From contig JBMNGH010000007.1 of assembly GCA_050949725.1 (NCBI GenBank), positions 4,997 to 68,996 on the forward strand: a stretch of DNA of 64,000 bases, read 5' to 3'. Positions within the stretch are counted from its first letter, which is position 1, and each line of letters opens with the position of its first letter. The notes under the pieces were generated by a model that did no database searches, was not told the DNA's origin, and saw only the letters and a list, made by a program, of their open reading frames with translations. The stretch comes from JBMNGH01 sp050949725 (GTDB lineage Bacteria; Bacillota; Thermosediminibacteria; Thermosediminibacterales; Tepidanaerobacteraceae). Of the stretch, positions 1 through 8,963 are shown piece after piece. The position numbers and the translations under genes are program-made.

Positions 1-413
1 ACAGATATTGCATCTTGTGTAGAATTTATTATTGACTCCAACATAAATCGAATTTCATTTAAATTTGTAACCTCTTCAGCAAGTTTTTCTACATCAGTTA
101 TATCTCTAAACAAGGCCACGGCTCCGCTTATTCTGTTTGCCTCATCATAAACAGGCATTCTGTTAGTGACAATCGTATTTTCTCGGATTCGTTGTATCTG
201 GTTCAGTTCTGGTTGACCGGTTTTTAATATTATATGCAATCTGGTGTTCGGCACTGTTTCTGATACTTTTTTTCCAAGGGCTTCGTCCCTATGCAGTTTG
301 AGAAGCTTTTCTGCTGCTGGATTTATGATTGTCAGACATTCATTTTTGTCAACTGCAATCAACCCGTCATGAATGGAATCAATAATCGATAACAATTCCT
401 TTATCGTCAGCAT
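1..413 (-). CDS. PAS-domain regulator, N-terminal part (cut by window edge)
   Basis: The reading frame opens at an ATG with a GAGGAAG ribosome site six bases upstream and runs off the window, giving 137 residues. Residues about 5-110 read as a PAS sensor domain (DSIHDGLIAVDKN, NPAAEKLL, GAVALFRDITD), followed by a linker and what looks like the start of a second PAS domain (SIINSTQDAI). This arrangement is typical of the sensory half of sigma-54-dependent enhancer-binding regulators in Clostridia, but the AAA+ and DNA-binding parts lie outside the window, so a histidine kinase or diguanylate cyclase is also possible. The PAS call is firm; the downstream output domain is inference. Confidence 0.7.
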   Translation of the reverse strand, partial: MLTIKELLSIIDSIHDGLIAVDKNECLTIINPAAEKLLKLHRDEALGKKVSETVPNTRLHIILKTGQPELNQIQRIRENTIVTNRMPVYDEANRISGAVALFRDITDVEKLAEEVTNLNEIRFMLESIINSTQDAIS

Positions 414-635
414 AATGCTCTTCCTCACTGTGTTTATTCTTAGTTTTAATTCTACATTTATTGTTCTTTTCCTTCAGGAATACATTGTATTATTCCCGTG
501 CAAGTAACATAATATATAGAAAATCACAGCTGACTAGCTTTAAATATAGAGTTTTTGTATAAAAGCCTGAATATTTTTGTGCTTCCAACAAGGGTTTAGT
601 TCAACAATTTACTTCATGAAGAATATACTATAAAC

Positions 636-1217
636 ATGACGATAAAAACACTATTGCGCTCTAAAATAAAAGGGGTGACGATTGTGGGAGTAGCTATAGC
701 TGTTTCCGCACAAGGTTACGGCAGTGAAGGTGCTTTTGACTATCGTGCGGAAATGACAGGTCATATTGTAATAAAGACACATGATGGGGTTCAATTTTTG
801 AACCAGCTTTCAGATATCTCTGGCAACTTGGGCGACATACAGACAATAAAAATATTTAGCCATTCCTACCCTCGCGGTATCATAATGACTAATTGGAGTG
901 GATTTTATGATGAACCTGGTCCTAGTGATACTGAAAGGGCAGCATACGTCAAAGATTTAGCAGATCTAATCAAATCTAGAAGCATTATTTTTTCATATAA
1001 CTCGCAAATACTGATGTTCGGCTGTAATCTTTCGGGAAAATTTTCAGAAATGCTCTCAGGCGCCACTTCAGGAACCGTGATTGCTTCTGCAGGTGGTACA
1101 TACCCTGAAATAGTTGGAAATAGAGAAACAGGGGTTTTTATATCAACATCGGACTGGAAGGTCTACAGAAATGGTATCTTTGCTTATAACGCCGGTAAAA
1201 GGCTCCGGGCATGGTAA
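636..1217 (+). CDS. Secreted-looking protein of unknown function
   Basis: A 193-residue protein. Residues 1-30 are basic then hydrophobic (TIVGVAIAVSAQGYG), a weak signal peptide. The ATG at 636 has no clear ribosome site; in-frame GTG codons at 675 and 684 exist, and the one at 684 follows an AAAGGGGTGA stretch, but starting there would shorten the signal. The body carries FSHSYPRG around residue 75 and LMFGCNLSG around residue 127, a His...Cys spacing reminiscent of caspase-like or DUF4347-type domains; that link is inference from the motif alone. The gene stands alone between divergently and convergently placed genes. I do not recognise a family with confidence. Confidence 0.55.
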   Translation: MTIKTLLRSKIKGVTIVGVAIAVSAQGYGSEGAFDYRAEMTGHIVIKTHDGVQFLNQLSDISGNLGDIQTIKIFSHSYPRGIIMTNWSGFYDEPGPSDTERAAYVKDLADLIKSRSIIFSYNSQILMFGCNLSGKFSEMLSGATSGTVIASAGGTYPEIVGNRETGVFISTSDWKVYRNGIFAYNAGKRLRAW

Positions 1218-1243
1218 TCTATTTGTCTGATTTCAGGCCTTTT

Positions 1244-1885
1244 TTATTGCTTGAAAGTTACCTTGACAGCAATTAGCAATCCATCCTTCAGCTTTATCGA
1301 TGCATTATCTTTCACAAACAAATTGCTCACTCCTCTGGCAGGGCCAATTTTTAGGGTTTCTCCCTTTAAAGGATAATAAAGGCCCTCTGTCTCAATACCA
1401 GTTACCTGAGGTGTAATGGGAATCAATGATAAAATATCACCTTTGGAACCTGTAATATCAGCATCTTTTTCTAACAGAAACATTTCCCAGTCCTCTCCTG
1501 CAATCCTTACATCCATGCCAAACCTCTTAAAATGAACCATCAGTAGAATATTTGCTAGACTATGATCCGGCCTTTCTCCTAAGGCCGCAAGTACCATGAC
1601 TTTTGTCGCCCCTTTTTGCCGAGCAGTTTCCAGTGCCAGCTGAGTATCAGTATAGTCTTTTTCTATTGGATATGTCAGTATTTTTATTCCCTTGCTATTA
1701 ATTAAATCAAGATCCTGCTTTGAAACTGAGTCCATATCACCTACGATAAGATCTGGTACTATACCCAATGAAAAAGCGTGTCTCACTCCGCTGTCAGCGC
1801 AAATAACGAGCTTAGCACCTTCCATATGCTTTTTTATAGCACTATAATTCCTAATTTCTCCACCCGAAAAAACAACTGCTTTCAT
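1244..1885 (-). CDS. thiN: Thiamine diphosphokinase
   Basis: A 213-residue cytoplasmic enzyme that transfers pyrophosphate from ATP to thiamine to make thiamine diphosphate. The N-terminal catalytic half shows the family signatures VFSGGEI, ICADSGVRHAF (residues about 29-39) and DLIVGDMDSV (about 45-54), then YPIEKDYTDTQLAL (about 73-86) and ALGERPDHSLANI (about 100-112). The C-terminal part is the thiamine-binding beta domain ending in GPARGVSNLF. Length matches the family. It is transcribed convergently with the orphan at 636-1217 and divergently from the phosphohexomutase. No TPP riboswitch was recognised in front of it. Confidence 0.93.
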   Translation of the reverse strand: MKAVVFSGGEIRNYSAIKKHMEGAKLVICADSGVRHAFSLGIVPDLIVGDMDSVSKQDLDLINSKGIKILTYPIEKDYTDTQLALETARQKGATKVMVLAALGERPDHSLANILLMVHFKRFGMDVRIAGEDWEMFLLEKDADITGSKGDILSLIPITPQVTGIETEGLYYPLKGETLKIGPARGVSNLFVKDNASIKLKDGLLIAVKVTFKQ

Positions 1886-2001
1886 GCCAAACCTACCTTT
1901 TCTACGTATCTCAGCTTATTGGGTATTTAAAATGCCCTTTGCATCATTATATCACTATTTTAATAAAACAGTTTACTTAACGAATGAAAACTCACCAATT
2001 A

Positions 2002-2010
2002 TGGTATAAT
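2002..2010 (+). promoter_or_regulatory. Extended -10 promoter for the phosphohexomutase gene
   Basis: The sequence TGGTATAAT is a TGn-extended sigma-A -10 element about 65 bp upstream of the TTG start at 2074. A good -35 is not visible, as is usual for extended -10 promoters. Its position inside the longest possible reading frame argues that translation starts downstream at 2074. Confidence 0.5.
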
Positions 2011-2073
2011 TCATATCAAGGTTATTTATTAATTTACATATTATTATCTAAAAATAGCCACGGAGGTGTTTTT

Positions 2074-3441
2074 TTGAAAACCCTAAACCCAAATATATTT
2101 AGGCAGTATGATATAAGAGGTATTGTAGGTGAAGACCTAGACGAAAAAGTTTCAGAAACACTCGGCCGTGCATTCGGCTCATTCGTGCTAGACAATGGAG
2201 AAAAACAGGTTTTGGTTGGATGTGATAATCGCTTATCATCACCCAATTTGAAAGTCGCCCTGATACAAGGATTGGTTTCTACGGGATGCGATGTCTTAGA
2301 TATAGGAACTACCATAACACCAGTTTTTTATTACGCCCGCATAAGGTATAATATCAACCCAGGTATCATGGTAACAGCCAGCCATAATCCGGGTCATTTT
2401 AATGGTTTTAAAATAGGGTTCGGTCCCGGAACAATATATGGGAAAGAAATACAAAACCTAAAAAAAATGATGGAAAGCGAAAATTTCGTCGTGGGTAGAG
2501 GCAAAGTATCCCAAGCAGATCCGGCTGAAGATTACATAAACATGATATGTTCCAAAATACACCTGCCAAGGAGATTAAAAGTAGGTATAGATTGCGGCAA
2601 TGGAACTGCTTCCCTTTATGCTGAAAAACTATTTAATCGCCTCGGAGTAGATGTATTCCCACTATATTGCAATTCTGATCCGAATTTTCCAAACCACTTT
2701 CCTGATCCTGTAAAACCTGATAATCTAAAGGTTCTTAGGAAACTTGTCCTGAGGGAAGCTCTTGATGTGGGAGTTGGATTTGATGGGGATGGGGATAGAA
2801 TCGGCGTTGTGGATGACAGTGGGAATATTTTATTCGGCGACATGCTCATGATACTGTTTTGGAGAGAAATACTACCAAAATATCCTGGAACGACCGCGAT
2901 TGTGGAGGTGAAGTGTTCAGACGCATTAGTTGAAGAAATAAAAAAATTGGGAGGAAATCCCGTTTTTTATAAGACAGGTCATTCTTTGATAAAGGCAAAA
3001 ATGCGCGAAACAGGTGCAGTTTTCACAGGAGAAATGTCAGGACACATGTTTTTCGCAGATGAATACTATGGTTTTGACGATGCTCTTTATGCCGGAGCAC
3101 GGCTTTTAAGGATACTGGTGAATTCCGAACAAAAGCTTTCCCAACTACTTTCAGATGTGCCAAAGTATCACTCAACACCTGAAATACGAGTGCCCTGTCC
3201 TGATGAAGAAAAATCATCAATGGTAAGCTCTGTAAAAAAATATTTTAAGAAAAAATTTCCTATGATTGAGGTTGACGGTGCAAGGGTAATTTTCCCCGAT
3301 GGCTGGGGGCTTGTAAGAAGTTCAAATACCGGGCCTGAACTCATAGTAAGAGGCGAATCTAAAACAAAACAAGGGCTATGTAAGATAATCGAGGAACTTA
3401 AGAATGCGTTACGACCCTTATACTTCGATATTAATATCTAA
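2074..3441 (+). CDS. Phosphomannomutase/phosphoglucomutase
   Basis: A 455-residue alpha-D-phosphohexomutase that moves phosphate between C6 and C1 of glucose or mannose phosphates for cell-envelope precursors. The TTG at 2074 is chosen because a GGAGGT site lies just upstream and the family N-terminus begins there (NPNIFRQYDIRGIVG). The phosphoserine loop TASHNPGHFNGFK is near residue 98, the metal-binding DGDGDR near 235, the sugar-binding GEMSGHM near 318, and the phosphate-binding C-terminal domain (RSSNTGPELIVRGE) near 415. It ends 11 bp inside a small opposing reading frame. Which hexose it prefers cannot be read from sequence. Confidence 0.93.
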   Translation: MKTLNPNIFRQYDIRGIVGEDLDEKVSETLGRAFGSFVLDNGEKQVLVGCDNRLSSPNLKVALIQGLVSTGCDVLDIGTTITPVFYYARIRYNINPGIMVTASHNPGHFNGFKIGFGPGTIYGKEIQNLKKMMESENFVVGRGKVSQADPAEDYINMICSKIHLPRRLKVGIDCGNGTASLYAEKLFNRLGVDVFPLYCNSDPNFPNHFPDPVKPDNLKVLRKLVLREALDVGVGFDGDGDRIGVVDDSGNILFGDMLMILFWREILPKYPGTTAIVEVKCSDALVEEIKKLGGNPVFYKTGHSLIKAKMRETGAVFTGEMSGHMFFADEYYGFDDALYAGARLLRILVNSEQKLSQLLSDVPKYHSTPEIRVPCPDEEKSSMVSSVKKYFKKKFPMIEVDGARVIFPDGWGLVRSSNTGPELIVRGESKTKQGLCKIIEELKNALRPLYFDINI

Positions 3442-3850
3442 ACATTAAATAACTCAGGGTAAGGGGATCGGGCACCGGTAGCCTGATAAAGCCTCTTGCA
3501 TTCATCAGTGCTAACAGGGACTTGAAATTTGCTTTTTTGTGATGAAAATGCTTAGGCAATAAAAATGAATTAACAGAGCACAATTTCCCCTTTCCGAGCA
3601 TGGCGTAACTGCATCTATCACAAGTCAACACAGATTTCTTCTTATTCATGATCATATAAAAATCAAGCTCCCTTTTGCCCATAAAGCTTCCCGGGCATAC
3701 CATACTCAGTTTCAAACTAAAAAATGTAATCCTATCTTTCCTCTCCTTCACAAAACAGTTATTAGCCATACTCATAATCTTTTCTGTCAAAGGACCTTTG
3801 GTAAAATCCAGTATGTTACCGTCATATCTGTAATAAAACAAACTGCCCAC
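3431..3850 (-). CDS. Hypothetical protein, uncertain
   Basis: An open frame of 139 codons starting at a GTG. It contains cysteines in CDRCSYAMLGKGKLC that could bind metal, but no family is recognised. It lies just downstream of glyQS on the same strand and overlaps the end of the phosphohexomutase gene by 11 bp. Against it being a gene: the ribosome site AAGGAG is only one base before the start, and the start sits inside the arm of a terminator-like hairpin. An internal ATG could be the real start. It might instead be chance coding opposite a 3' untranslated region. Confidence 0.35.
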   Translation of the reverse strand: MGSLFYYRYDGNILDFTKGPLTEKIMSMANNCFVKERKDRITFFSLKLSMVCPGSFMGKRELDFYMIMNKKKSVLTCDRCSYAMLGKGKLCSVNSFLLPKHFHHKKANFKSLLALMNARGFIRLPVPDPLTLSYLMFRY

Positions 3851-3884
3851 TCTCCTTATTTATTTATAGTGGGCAGTTTTTTTA
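3841..3884. terminator. Bidirectional intrinsic terminator
   Basis: A perfect 11-bp stem (AACTGCCCACT / AGTGGGCAGTT) encloses a 16-base loop and is followed by seven T on the plus strand. On the minus strand it follows the glyQS stop codon and is trailed by a T-rich run, so it probably ends glyQS transcription as well. Confidence 0.65.
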
Positions 3885-3913
3885 TAAAGTATTCGTACAG
3901 GAAGAGGCGGCAA

Positions 3914-5296
3914 TCAAAACTGTAGCTTTTCTTCCAGGCAATCCTTCAATCTGTCTATTGATATTCTATCCTGTTGCATGGTATCACGATCCCTTACAGT
4001 TACTTTGCCATCATCGAGACTTTCAAAATCTACCGTAACAGCGTAAGGTGTACCTATTTCATCCTGGCGGCGGTACCTTTTGCCTATACTTCCTGTATTG
4101 TCATACTCAACGTGATAGTGTTTTTTTAAATCATGATAAATTTTACGAGCAAGATTTTCTAGAGGTTCTTTTCTAGACAATGGAAGCACAGCACATTTTA
4201 TAGGTGCGACTTCAGGATGGAACTTTAGCACTACGCGGAGTTCGCCGCTCACCTGTTCTTCATGGTATGCATCACATAATAGTGTAAGCATCGCCCTGTC
4301 TACGCCAAGTGAAGGCTCTATCACATACGGCTTTATCTGTTTGTTTTCGGTTTGGTCAAAATACGTCAGTGACTTACCCGAATAAGCTATATGCCTTGAC
4401 AAGTCAAAATCAGTCCTGTTTGCAATCCCCCATAATTCACCCCAACCAAAGGGAAACTTGTACTCAAGATCTGTTGTTGCCTTAGAATAATGGGAAAGTT
4501 CTTCTGAGGAGTGATCCCTAAACCTTAAATTTTGTTTTTTCACACTTATAGATGTAAAAAAATCAATTGTGAACTGACGCCAAAAATCGAACCAATCTTC
4601 ATCCTCACCCGGTTTCACAAAAAATTCAAGCTCCATTTGTTCAAATTCTCTTGTCCGGAATATGAAATTACCCGGAGTAATTTCATTCCTGAAGGCCTTG
4701 CCTATCTGGGCTATTCCAAACGGGAGTTTTACACGGCTGGTATCAGATATATTTTTAAAATTCACAAAAATGCCCTGGGCTGTTTCTGGCCGGAGATAAA
4801 TAACTGAACTGGAATCCTCCGTAACCCCCTGGTGAGTTTTGTACATGAGATTAAATACCCTCGCATCAGTCCACGCCACATCACCACAAGTCGGACACTT
4901 TAACTTGTTTTCATGTATTATTTTAGAAAGCTCCTGAACACTTTTACCCTCCACATGCATGTCCAATGCATCTTCTATGAGGTGGTCTGCCCTAAAACGA
5001 GATTTGCACTGTTTACAGTCTACCAAAGCATCGTTAAATCCAGTCACATGGCCTGATGCTTCCCATACCTTGGGATGCATCAATATTGCACTGTCAAGGC
5101 CCACTACATCATCTCTCTCATGGACAACTTTTTTCCACCATATGCTTTTTACATTCTGCTTAAGCTCTACACCCAAAGGCCCGTAATCCCATGTATTAGC
5201 AAGACCTCCATATATCTCTGAACCCTGAAACACAAAACCTCTTCTTTTACATAAAGATATTACTTTATTCATTGTTTTATCTTCATTACTTGCCAT
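3914..5296 (-). CDS. glyQS: Glycine-tRNA ligase (single-chain, alpha2 type)
   Basis: A 460-residue class II aminoacyl-tRNA synthetase that charges tRNA-Gly. It starts with the typical KVISLCKRRGFVFQGSEIYGG (near residues 12-32, described here in part), has a zinc-binding pair CKQC and CPTC (about residues 93 and 137), motif 2 FRNEITP and EFEQMELEFF (about 204-226), motif 3 GVDRAMLTLL (about 331) and a C-terminal anticodon-binding domain (CAVLPLSRKEP onward). The ATG at 5296 is preferred over an upstream TTG because AAAGGGG lies eight bases before it. It is the archaeal/eukaryal-like homodimeric form found in many Firmicutes, and a glycine T-box lies directly upstream. Confidence 0.96.
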   Translation of the reverse strand: MASNEDKTMNKVISLCKRRGFVFQGSEIYGGLANTWDYGPLGVELKQNVKSIWWKKVVHERDDVVGLDSAILMHPKVWEASGHVTGFNDALVDCKQCKSRFRADHLIEDALDMHVEGKSVQELSKIIHENKLKCPTCGDVAWTDARVFNLMYKTHQGVTEDSSSVIYLRPETAQGIFVNFKNISDTSRVKLPFGIAQIGKAFRNEITPGNFIFRTREFEQMELEFFVKPGEDEDWFDFWRQFTIDFFTSISVKKQNLRFRDHSSEELSHYSKATTDLEYKFPFGWGELWGIANRTDFDLSRHIAYSGKSLTYFDQTENKQIKPYVIEPSLGVDRAMLTLLCDAYHEEQVSGELRVVLKFHPEVAPIKCAVLPLSRKEPLENLARKIYHDLKKHYHVEYDNTGSIGKRYRRQDEIGTPYAVTVDFESLDDGKVTVRDRDTMQQDRISIDRLKDCLEEKLQF

Positions 5297-5328
5297 AAAC
5301 AATACCCCTTTTCAATGTGAATTATATT

Positions 5329-5545
5329 AAAAAAACCCTAAACCACTTTAAAATGGTCTAGGGGTCCAATGATTCAAGGACGGTTCCACCCTAGTTGTAG
5401 GTCAACCTACCGCTTTTCCGGAAAACCATATTCATTTTTATTCTTCCGCTGCCGCATCTATATCTATGCTACAGGGCTCACACCGTCCCCTGCTCGCTTT
5501 GATGCAGTGAGATAAGACTTTACGGGAGGTTATGTTTTTCTCTAC
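5329..5545 (-). promoter_or_regulatory. T-box leader of glyQS
   Basis: Read on the minus strand, the leader holds the AGGGTGGAACCG T-box (plus-strand 5381-5392), which pairs with the acceptor end of uncharged tRNA, and then a terminator stem (CCCCTAGACCA...TGGTTTAGGG) with a T tract at 5329-5364. Upstream is a stem I region with AGCGAGC and GGTGTGAG segments typical of its upper part. A GGC triplet at 5451-5453 is a candidate glycine specifier, though I could not fold stem I to prove it. Antitermination by uncharged tRNA-Gly is the expected mechanism. Confidence 0.92.
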
Positions 5546-5550
5546 CATAA

Positions 5551-5579
5551 AATATATACTATGGGTTTAATCAAGTCAA
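5551..5579 (-). promoter_or_regulatory. Sigma-A promoter of the glyQS T-box transcript
   Basis: On the minus strand a -35 TTGACT (5574-5579) and a -10 TATATT (5551-5556) are separated by exactly 17 bp. Transcription would begin near 5544, just before the T-box stem I. Confidence 0.7.
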
Positions 5580-5746
5580 GCCATTTATCTGTTCATTAAG
5601 ATTAGTTTTCTATTTTTTGTGAGATTATTACAAAAAATCAATGCTTCAAAAAAAAGTCGTATATTATAAGTATTATAAGGTGATCTCTTAATATAAGCAT
5701 ACTCATACGGCAAAACAATTATTCGGGCAAGCTTAGCTTTTGAGGC

Positions 5747-6370
5747 TTAAACAGTATTTAAAGTATTAAAATGAGATTGAGGCATAAATTCCTTATGACC
5801 GACATTTATAAGGTGATAGTAAAGAAATGCAACCTCTTCAATATATATGAGCTTTAGCAGGGCTTTTTCGAGCGTCTCTCCTGCCGCTAGAACACCATGG
5901 TATTTTAATAAACATACACTTGAATCCTTTAATACTGCCTGTATGTTATCGACAAGCTTACTGCTTCCTGGTGCACCATAATCAGCTACCTTAACCGGTA
6001 CTCCCTCGTAATGCACGGCTTCAATAGAGACGGGCAGGATTTCCTTCCCCATACATGCAAAAATAGAGGCATATCTTGAATGAGAATGAGCTACCCCACC
6101 GGCCTCTTTTCTAAATTTATAGACACCTGCGTGTATCGATGTCTCAATAGAAGGTCGATAAGGAGCTTCAATAGCATTGCCCTCTAAATCCACAATAGCT
6201 ATTTTATCTTCAGTCAGTTCATCTCTTGAAATACCGGATGGTGTGATATATATAAGCCCGCTTTTTCTGTCAATAATGCTGAAATTCCCCGATTTGTATC
6301 TACAAAGCCCTATATCATCGGCCTTTTTAGCTATTCTCACTACTTCTTGTTTCATTTCCGAACAATTCAT
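5747..6370 (-). CDS. Class II aldolase/adducin family protein
   Basis: A 207-residue member of the zinc-dependent class II aldolase family (L-fuculose-phosphate, L-ribulose-phosphate or methylthioribulose-phosphate enzymes). The substrate loop SGNFSII is near residue 27, TPSG near 45, RPSIETSIHAGVY near 73, the zinc-binding HSHSRYA near 93, and the third zinc histidine in KYHGVLAAG near 150. The ATG at 6370 is chosen because GAGGTGA lies five bases upstream. It stands alone, so the sugar substrate cannot be assigned; a sugar-phosphate aldolase releasing dihydroxyacetone phosphate is the broad inference. Confidence 0.82.
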   Translation of the reverse strand: MNCSEMKQEVVRIAKKADDIGLCRYKSGNFSIIDRKSGLIYITPSGISRDELTEDKIAIVDLEGNAIEAPYRPSIETSIHAGVYKFRKEAGGVAHSHSRYASIFACMGKEILPVSIEAVHYEGVPVKVADYGAPGSSKLVDNIQAVLKDSSVCLLKYHGVLAAGETLEKALLKLIYIEEVAFLYYHLINVGHKEFMPQSHFNTLNTV

Positions 6371-6657
6371 ATCAATCACCTCAATCAACGCAAACCGGCC
6401 GGTTTATTCAATTATAAAACTGTTCGGTAAAATTTACAAGCTAACTGAACGGAAATACTTCACTATTTACCTCTCTGTTTCTAGAATCTTATCTCATTTT
6501 TTAGTCTACCAAAAAGAAGTCCTCACAAGCTGAGTTTTGGGCTAGCAAACGCTCTTTAAATCATCGATAAGAGTCATCATTAGAGGGTTATACCCTACCC
6601 TTATAGAATAACGACATCTACTTTGTTCCAGATTAATATATGATATCAGGTTTATTA

Positions 6658-6981
6658 TTATTTTAATGCTTTCAATCGTTTATTTATCTTTGTATAGTAG
6701 ATGATGTCGATAATATCATTAACCACACCTGCACCTCTTGCAAAAAGCAACCCTGTTAGCAGTGGGCCTAATATGGGCACTTGAAATGGTATACCTGCCA
6801 AAATAAAAATGTCCAAGTTTATCCCCAAGGTAATGATAACTGAAAGAATAGCAGTTACAATATGCTTTTTTTCTTCTTCCGACCACTGTTGCATGGGCTT
6901 TAAAGCAATATTTAAAATGAGAACAACAGTCTTTGTAAGAGATTCTATCACAAGTGACAAAACCGTTAATATCTTAACCAT
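6658..6981 (-). CDS. Small multi-spanning membrane protein
   Basis: About 107 residues with three hydrophobic segments (ILTVLSLVIESLTKTVVLIL, HIVTAILSVIITLGINL with IFILAGIPF, and ILGPLLTGLLFARGAGVV) and a basic C-terminus. The start is unclear: an ATG at 6981, a GTG at 6987 and a TTG at 7002 are all in frame around a GGGGGGAAAAAAGGTGG run. Size and topology resemble holin-like or small sporulation membrane proteins, but no family is recognised. It lies 3' of uvrC on the same strand. Confidence 0.6.
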   Translation of the reverse strand: MVKILTVLSLVIESLTKTVVLILNIALKPMQQWSEEEKKHIVTAILSVIITLGINLDIFILAGIPFQVPILGPLLTGLLFARGAGVVNDIIDIIYYTKINKRLKALK

Positions 6982-7067
6982 GTCCACCTTTTTTCCCCCC
7001 AATCTTATTACATCCTAATACATTAATATGCAAAAAGTGATTGTAAGGGAATCAGTATGCACAATTA

Positions 7068-8888
7068 TTAATCGTGAAAAAAATCATAAACCGCCTGGGC
7101 AGATTTTGAAGTCATACCCTTAACATTGGAGAGTTCCTGTAATGATGCCTTTTTAATACCGTCTAAACTGCCAAAAGCCTTTATGAGAGCTTTCTTACGC
7201 ACCCTACCTATACCTGGGATATCATCCAGGATAGACCGCAAATTTCTTTTGCTACGCAGTGACCTGTGAAATGACACGGCAAATCTATGTGCTTCATCCC
7301 TTATCCGCTGTAGCAGATGCAGGGCTTCGGAACAATCCGGCAAGATAATCGGTTCAGTTTTCCCTTCAATATATATATGGTCAAATCGCTCGGCTATCCC
7401 AATAATCGGTATACTAGTAAGATCAAGTTCTTTCATTGCTTCAGCAGCGTAACGAATCTGACCCTTACCTCCATCTATGAGCAAAAGATCAGGGAAATTA
7501 TTGAATTTTTCGTCTCCCTTTATTCCTCGCTTAAACCTTCTAAAAACAGCCTCTTTTATGCTTTCAAAATCATTCGGCCCGTTTACGTTATATATTTTAA
7601 ACTTTCTATAATCTTCCTTTTTTGGTAAACCGCCTTCAAATACCACCATTGAAGCGACAGATTCGGTTCCCTGAAAATTGGAGACATCAAATCCTTCTAT
7701 TCTATATGGAACATTTATTAGATTCAAATACAACCTTAATTCATCAATTGCTTTGTCGTTTTTTTTCTCCAACCTGACTTCCGTGTTTTCGTACGTATCA
7801 AGATAAAGTCTTGCGTTTTCTGCAACCATATTGGCAAGTTTTCTTTTTTCGCCACGACGCGGTATTAATAAATACACTTTTGACCCCTTTTTTCTAGATA
7901 GCCACTCTTGTATAGTTTCTACATCATCTATCTCTTCATCTAAAATAATCTGTTTGGGTATAAAAATGGAATCATCATAAAACTGTTTAATAAAGGATGT
8001 CAGCACTTCTTTACGTTCAATTCCTTTAGTGTCTTTAATTATAAAGGGCTCTCGCTGTGTGAGCTTACCTTCACGGACAAAAAATATTTGCACACACGAG
8101 GCATCTAAACCCCTGGCCATTGCAATTATATCTTGATCTATCATATTTGACGATACTATTTTTTGCTTTTGTAATACATCCTCAAGTGCCAGGATCTGGT
8201 TCCTGAGCACTGCCGCCGATTCAAAGTCTAAGTTTTCAGACGCCATCTCCATCTTATCTCTTAGTTTTTTCAAAAGAAAACCCGGCTTGCCTTCAAGAAA
8301 CGTAATTATATTATTGATGATTTCACGGTAATAGGTTTCTTCAACCTTCCCCTGGCATGGAGCAAGACATCTGCTTATATGATAATTAAGACATGGCCTT
8401 TCTTTTAAAGGCAGACTCCTCAAATCCTTTTTACAGCTTCTAACCGGAAAAACCTTTCTGATAATATCAAGAGCTTCTCGCATTGACCCGACATTGGCAT
8501 AAGGCCCGAAATATTTTGCACCATCCCTCTTTACCCTTCTGACAACCTTCAGCCTCGGGAACGGTTCATTTAAAGTCACTTTAATATAAGGATATTGTTT
8601 ATCATCTCGGAGAAGTACATTATACTTTGGCCTGTGAAATTTAATCAAATTACATTCCAGGATAAGTGCTTCTACTTCTGTATCGGTAGCCATATACTCT
8701 ATATTCTCAATCTTCGATACCATATGAGCAACTTTAGCCGGCAGATTTTTGGTTGATTGAAAATATGACTTGACTCTTTGTCTTAACGATCTAGCTTTGC
8801 CGACATATATTACTTTGTCATTATTATCTTTCATGATGTATACCCCGGGTTTTTTCGGAAAAACCGCTACTTTTTCAGGATCAAACAT
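7068..8888 (-). CDS. uvrC: UvrABC system protein C (excinuclease subunit)
   Basis: A 606-residue nucleotide-excision-repair nuclease that incises on both sides of a lesion after UvrA/UvrB loading. The GIY-YIG 3' nuclease domain is at the start (GVYIMKD...VIYVGKARSLRQR, about residues 12-35), the UVR UvrB-contact domain near 205-240, the RNase H-like 5' nuclease domain from about 375 (GFDVSNFQG, LLIDGGKGQ, DEAHRFA), and a helix-hairpin-helix tail (LDDIPGIGRVRKKAL). The ATG at 8888 follows GGGAGG by six bases. Length is normal. mobB lies upstream on the same strand. Confidence 0.97.
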   Translation of the reverse strand: MFDPEKVAVFPKKPGVYIMKDNNDKVIYVGKARSLRQRVKSYFQSTKNLPAKVAHMVSKIENIEYMATDTEVEALILECNLIKFHRPKYNVLLRDDKQYPYIKVTLNEPFPRLKVVRRVKRDGAKYFGPYANVGSMREALDIIRKVFPVRSCKKDLRSLPLKERPCLNYHISRCLAPCQGKVEETYYREIINNIITFLEGKPGFLLKKLRDKMEMASENLDFESAAVLRNQILALEDVLQKQKIVSSNMIDQDIIAMARGLDASCVQIFFVREGKLTQREPFIIKDTKGIERKEVLTSFIKQFYDDSIFIPKQIILDEEIDDVETIQEWLSRKKGSKVYLLIPRRGEKRKLANMVAENARLYLDTYENTEVRLEKKNDKAIDELRLYLNLINVPYRIEGFDVSNFQGTESVASMVVFEGGLPKKEDYRKFKIYNVNGPNDFESIKEAVFRRFKRGIKGDEKFNNFPDLLLIDGGKGQIRYAAEAMKELDLTSIPIIGIAERFDHIYIEGKTEPIILPDCSEALHLLQRIRDEAHRFAVSFHRSLRSKRNLRSILDDIPGIGRVRKKALIKAFGSLDGIKKASLQELSNVKGMTSKSAQAVYDFFHD

Positions 8889-8963
8889 AAAGAAACCTCC
8901 CAAAATTATTATATCACATTAGGGAGACCTTCTAGGACCGCAAGTCTATCGTTTTAGCACTTG

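Noticed and set aside
1984..2073. N-terminal extension of the phosphohexomutase from an ATG at 1984
   Set aside because: It has no ribosome site, runs through the likely -10 promoter element and does not match the family; the TTG at 2074 has a GGAGGT site.
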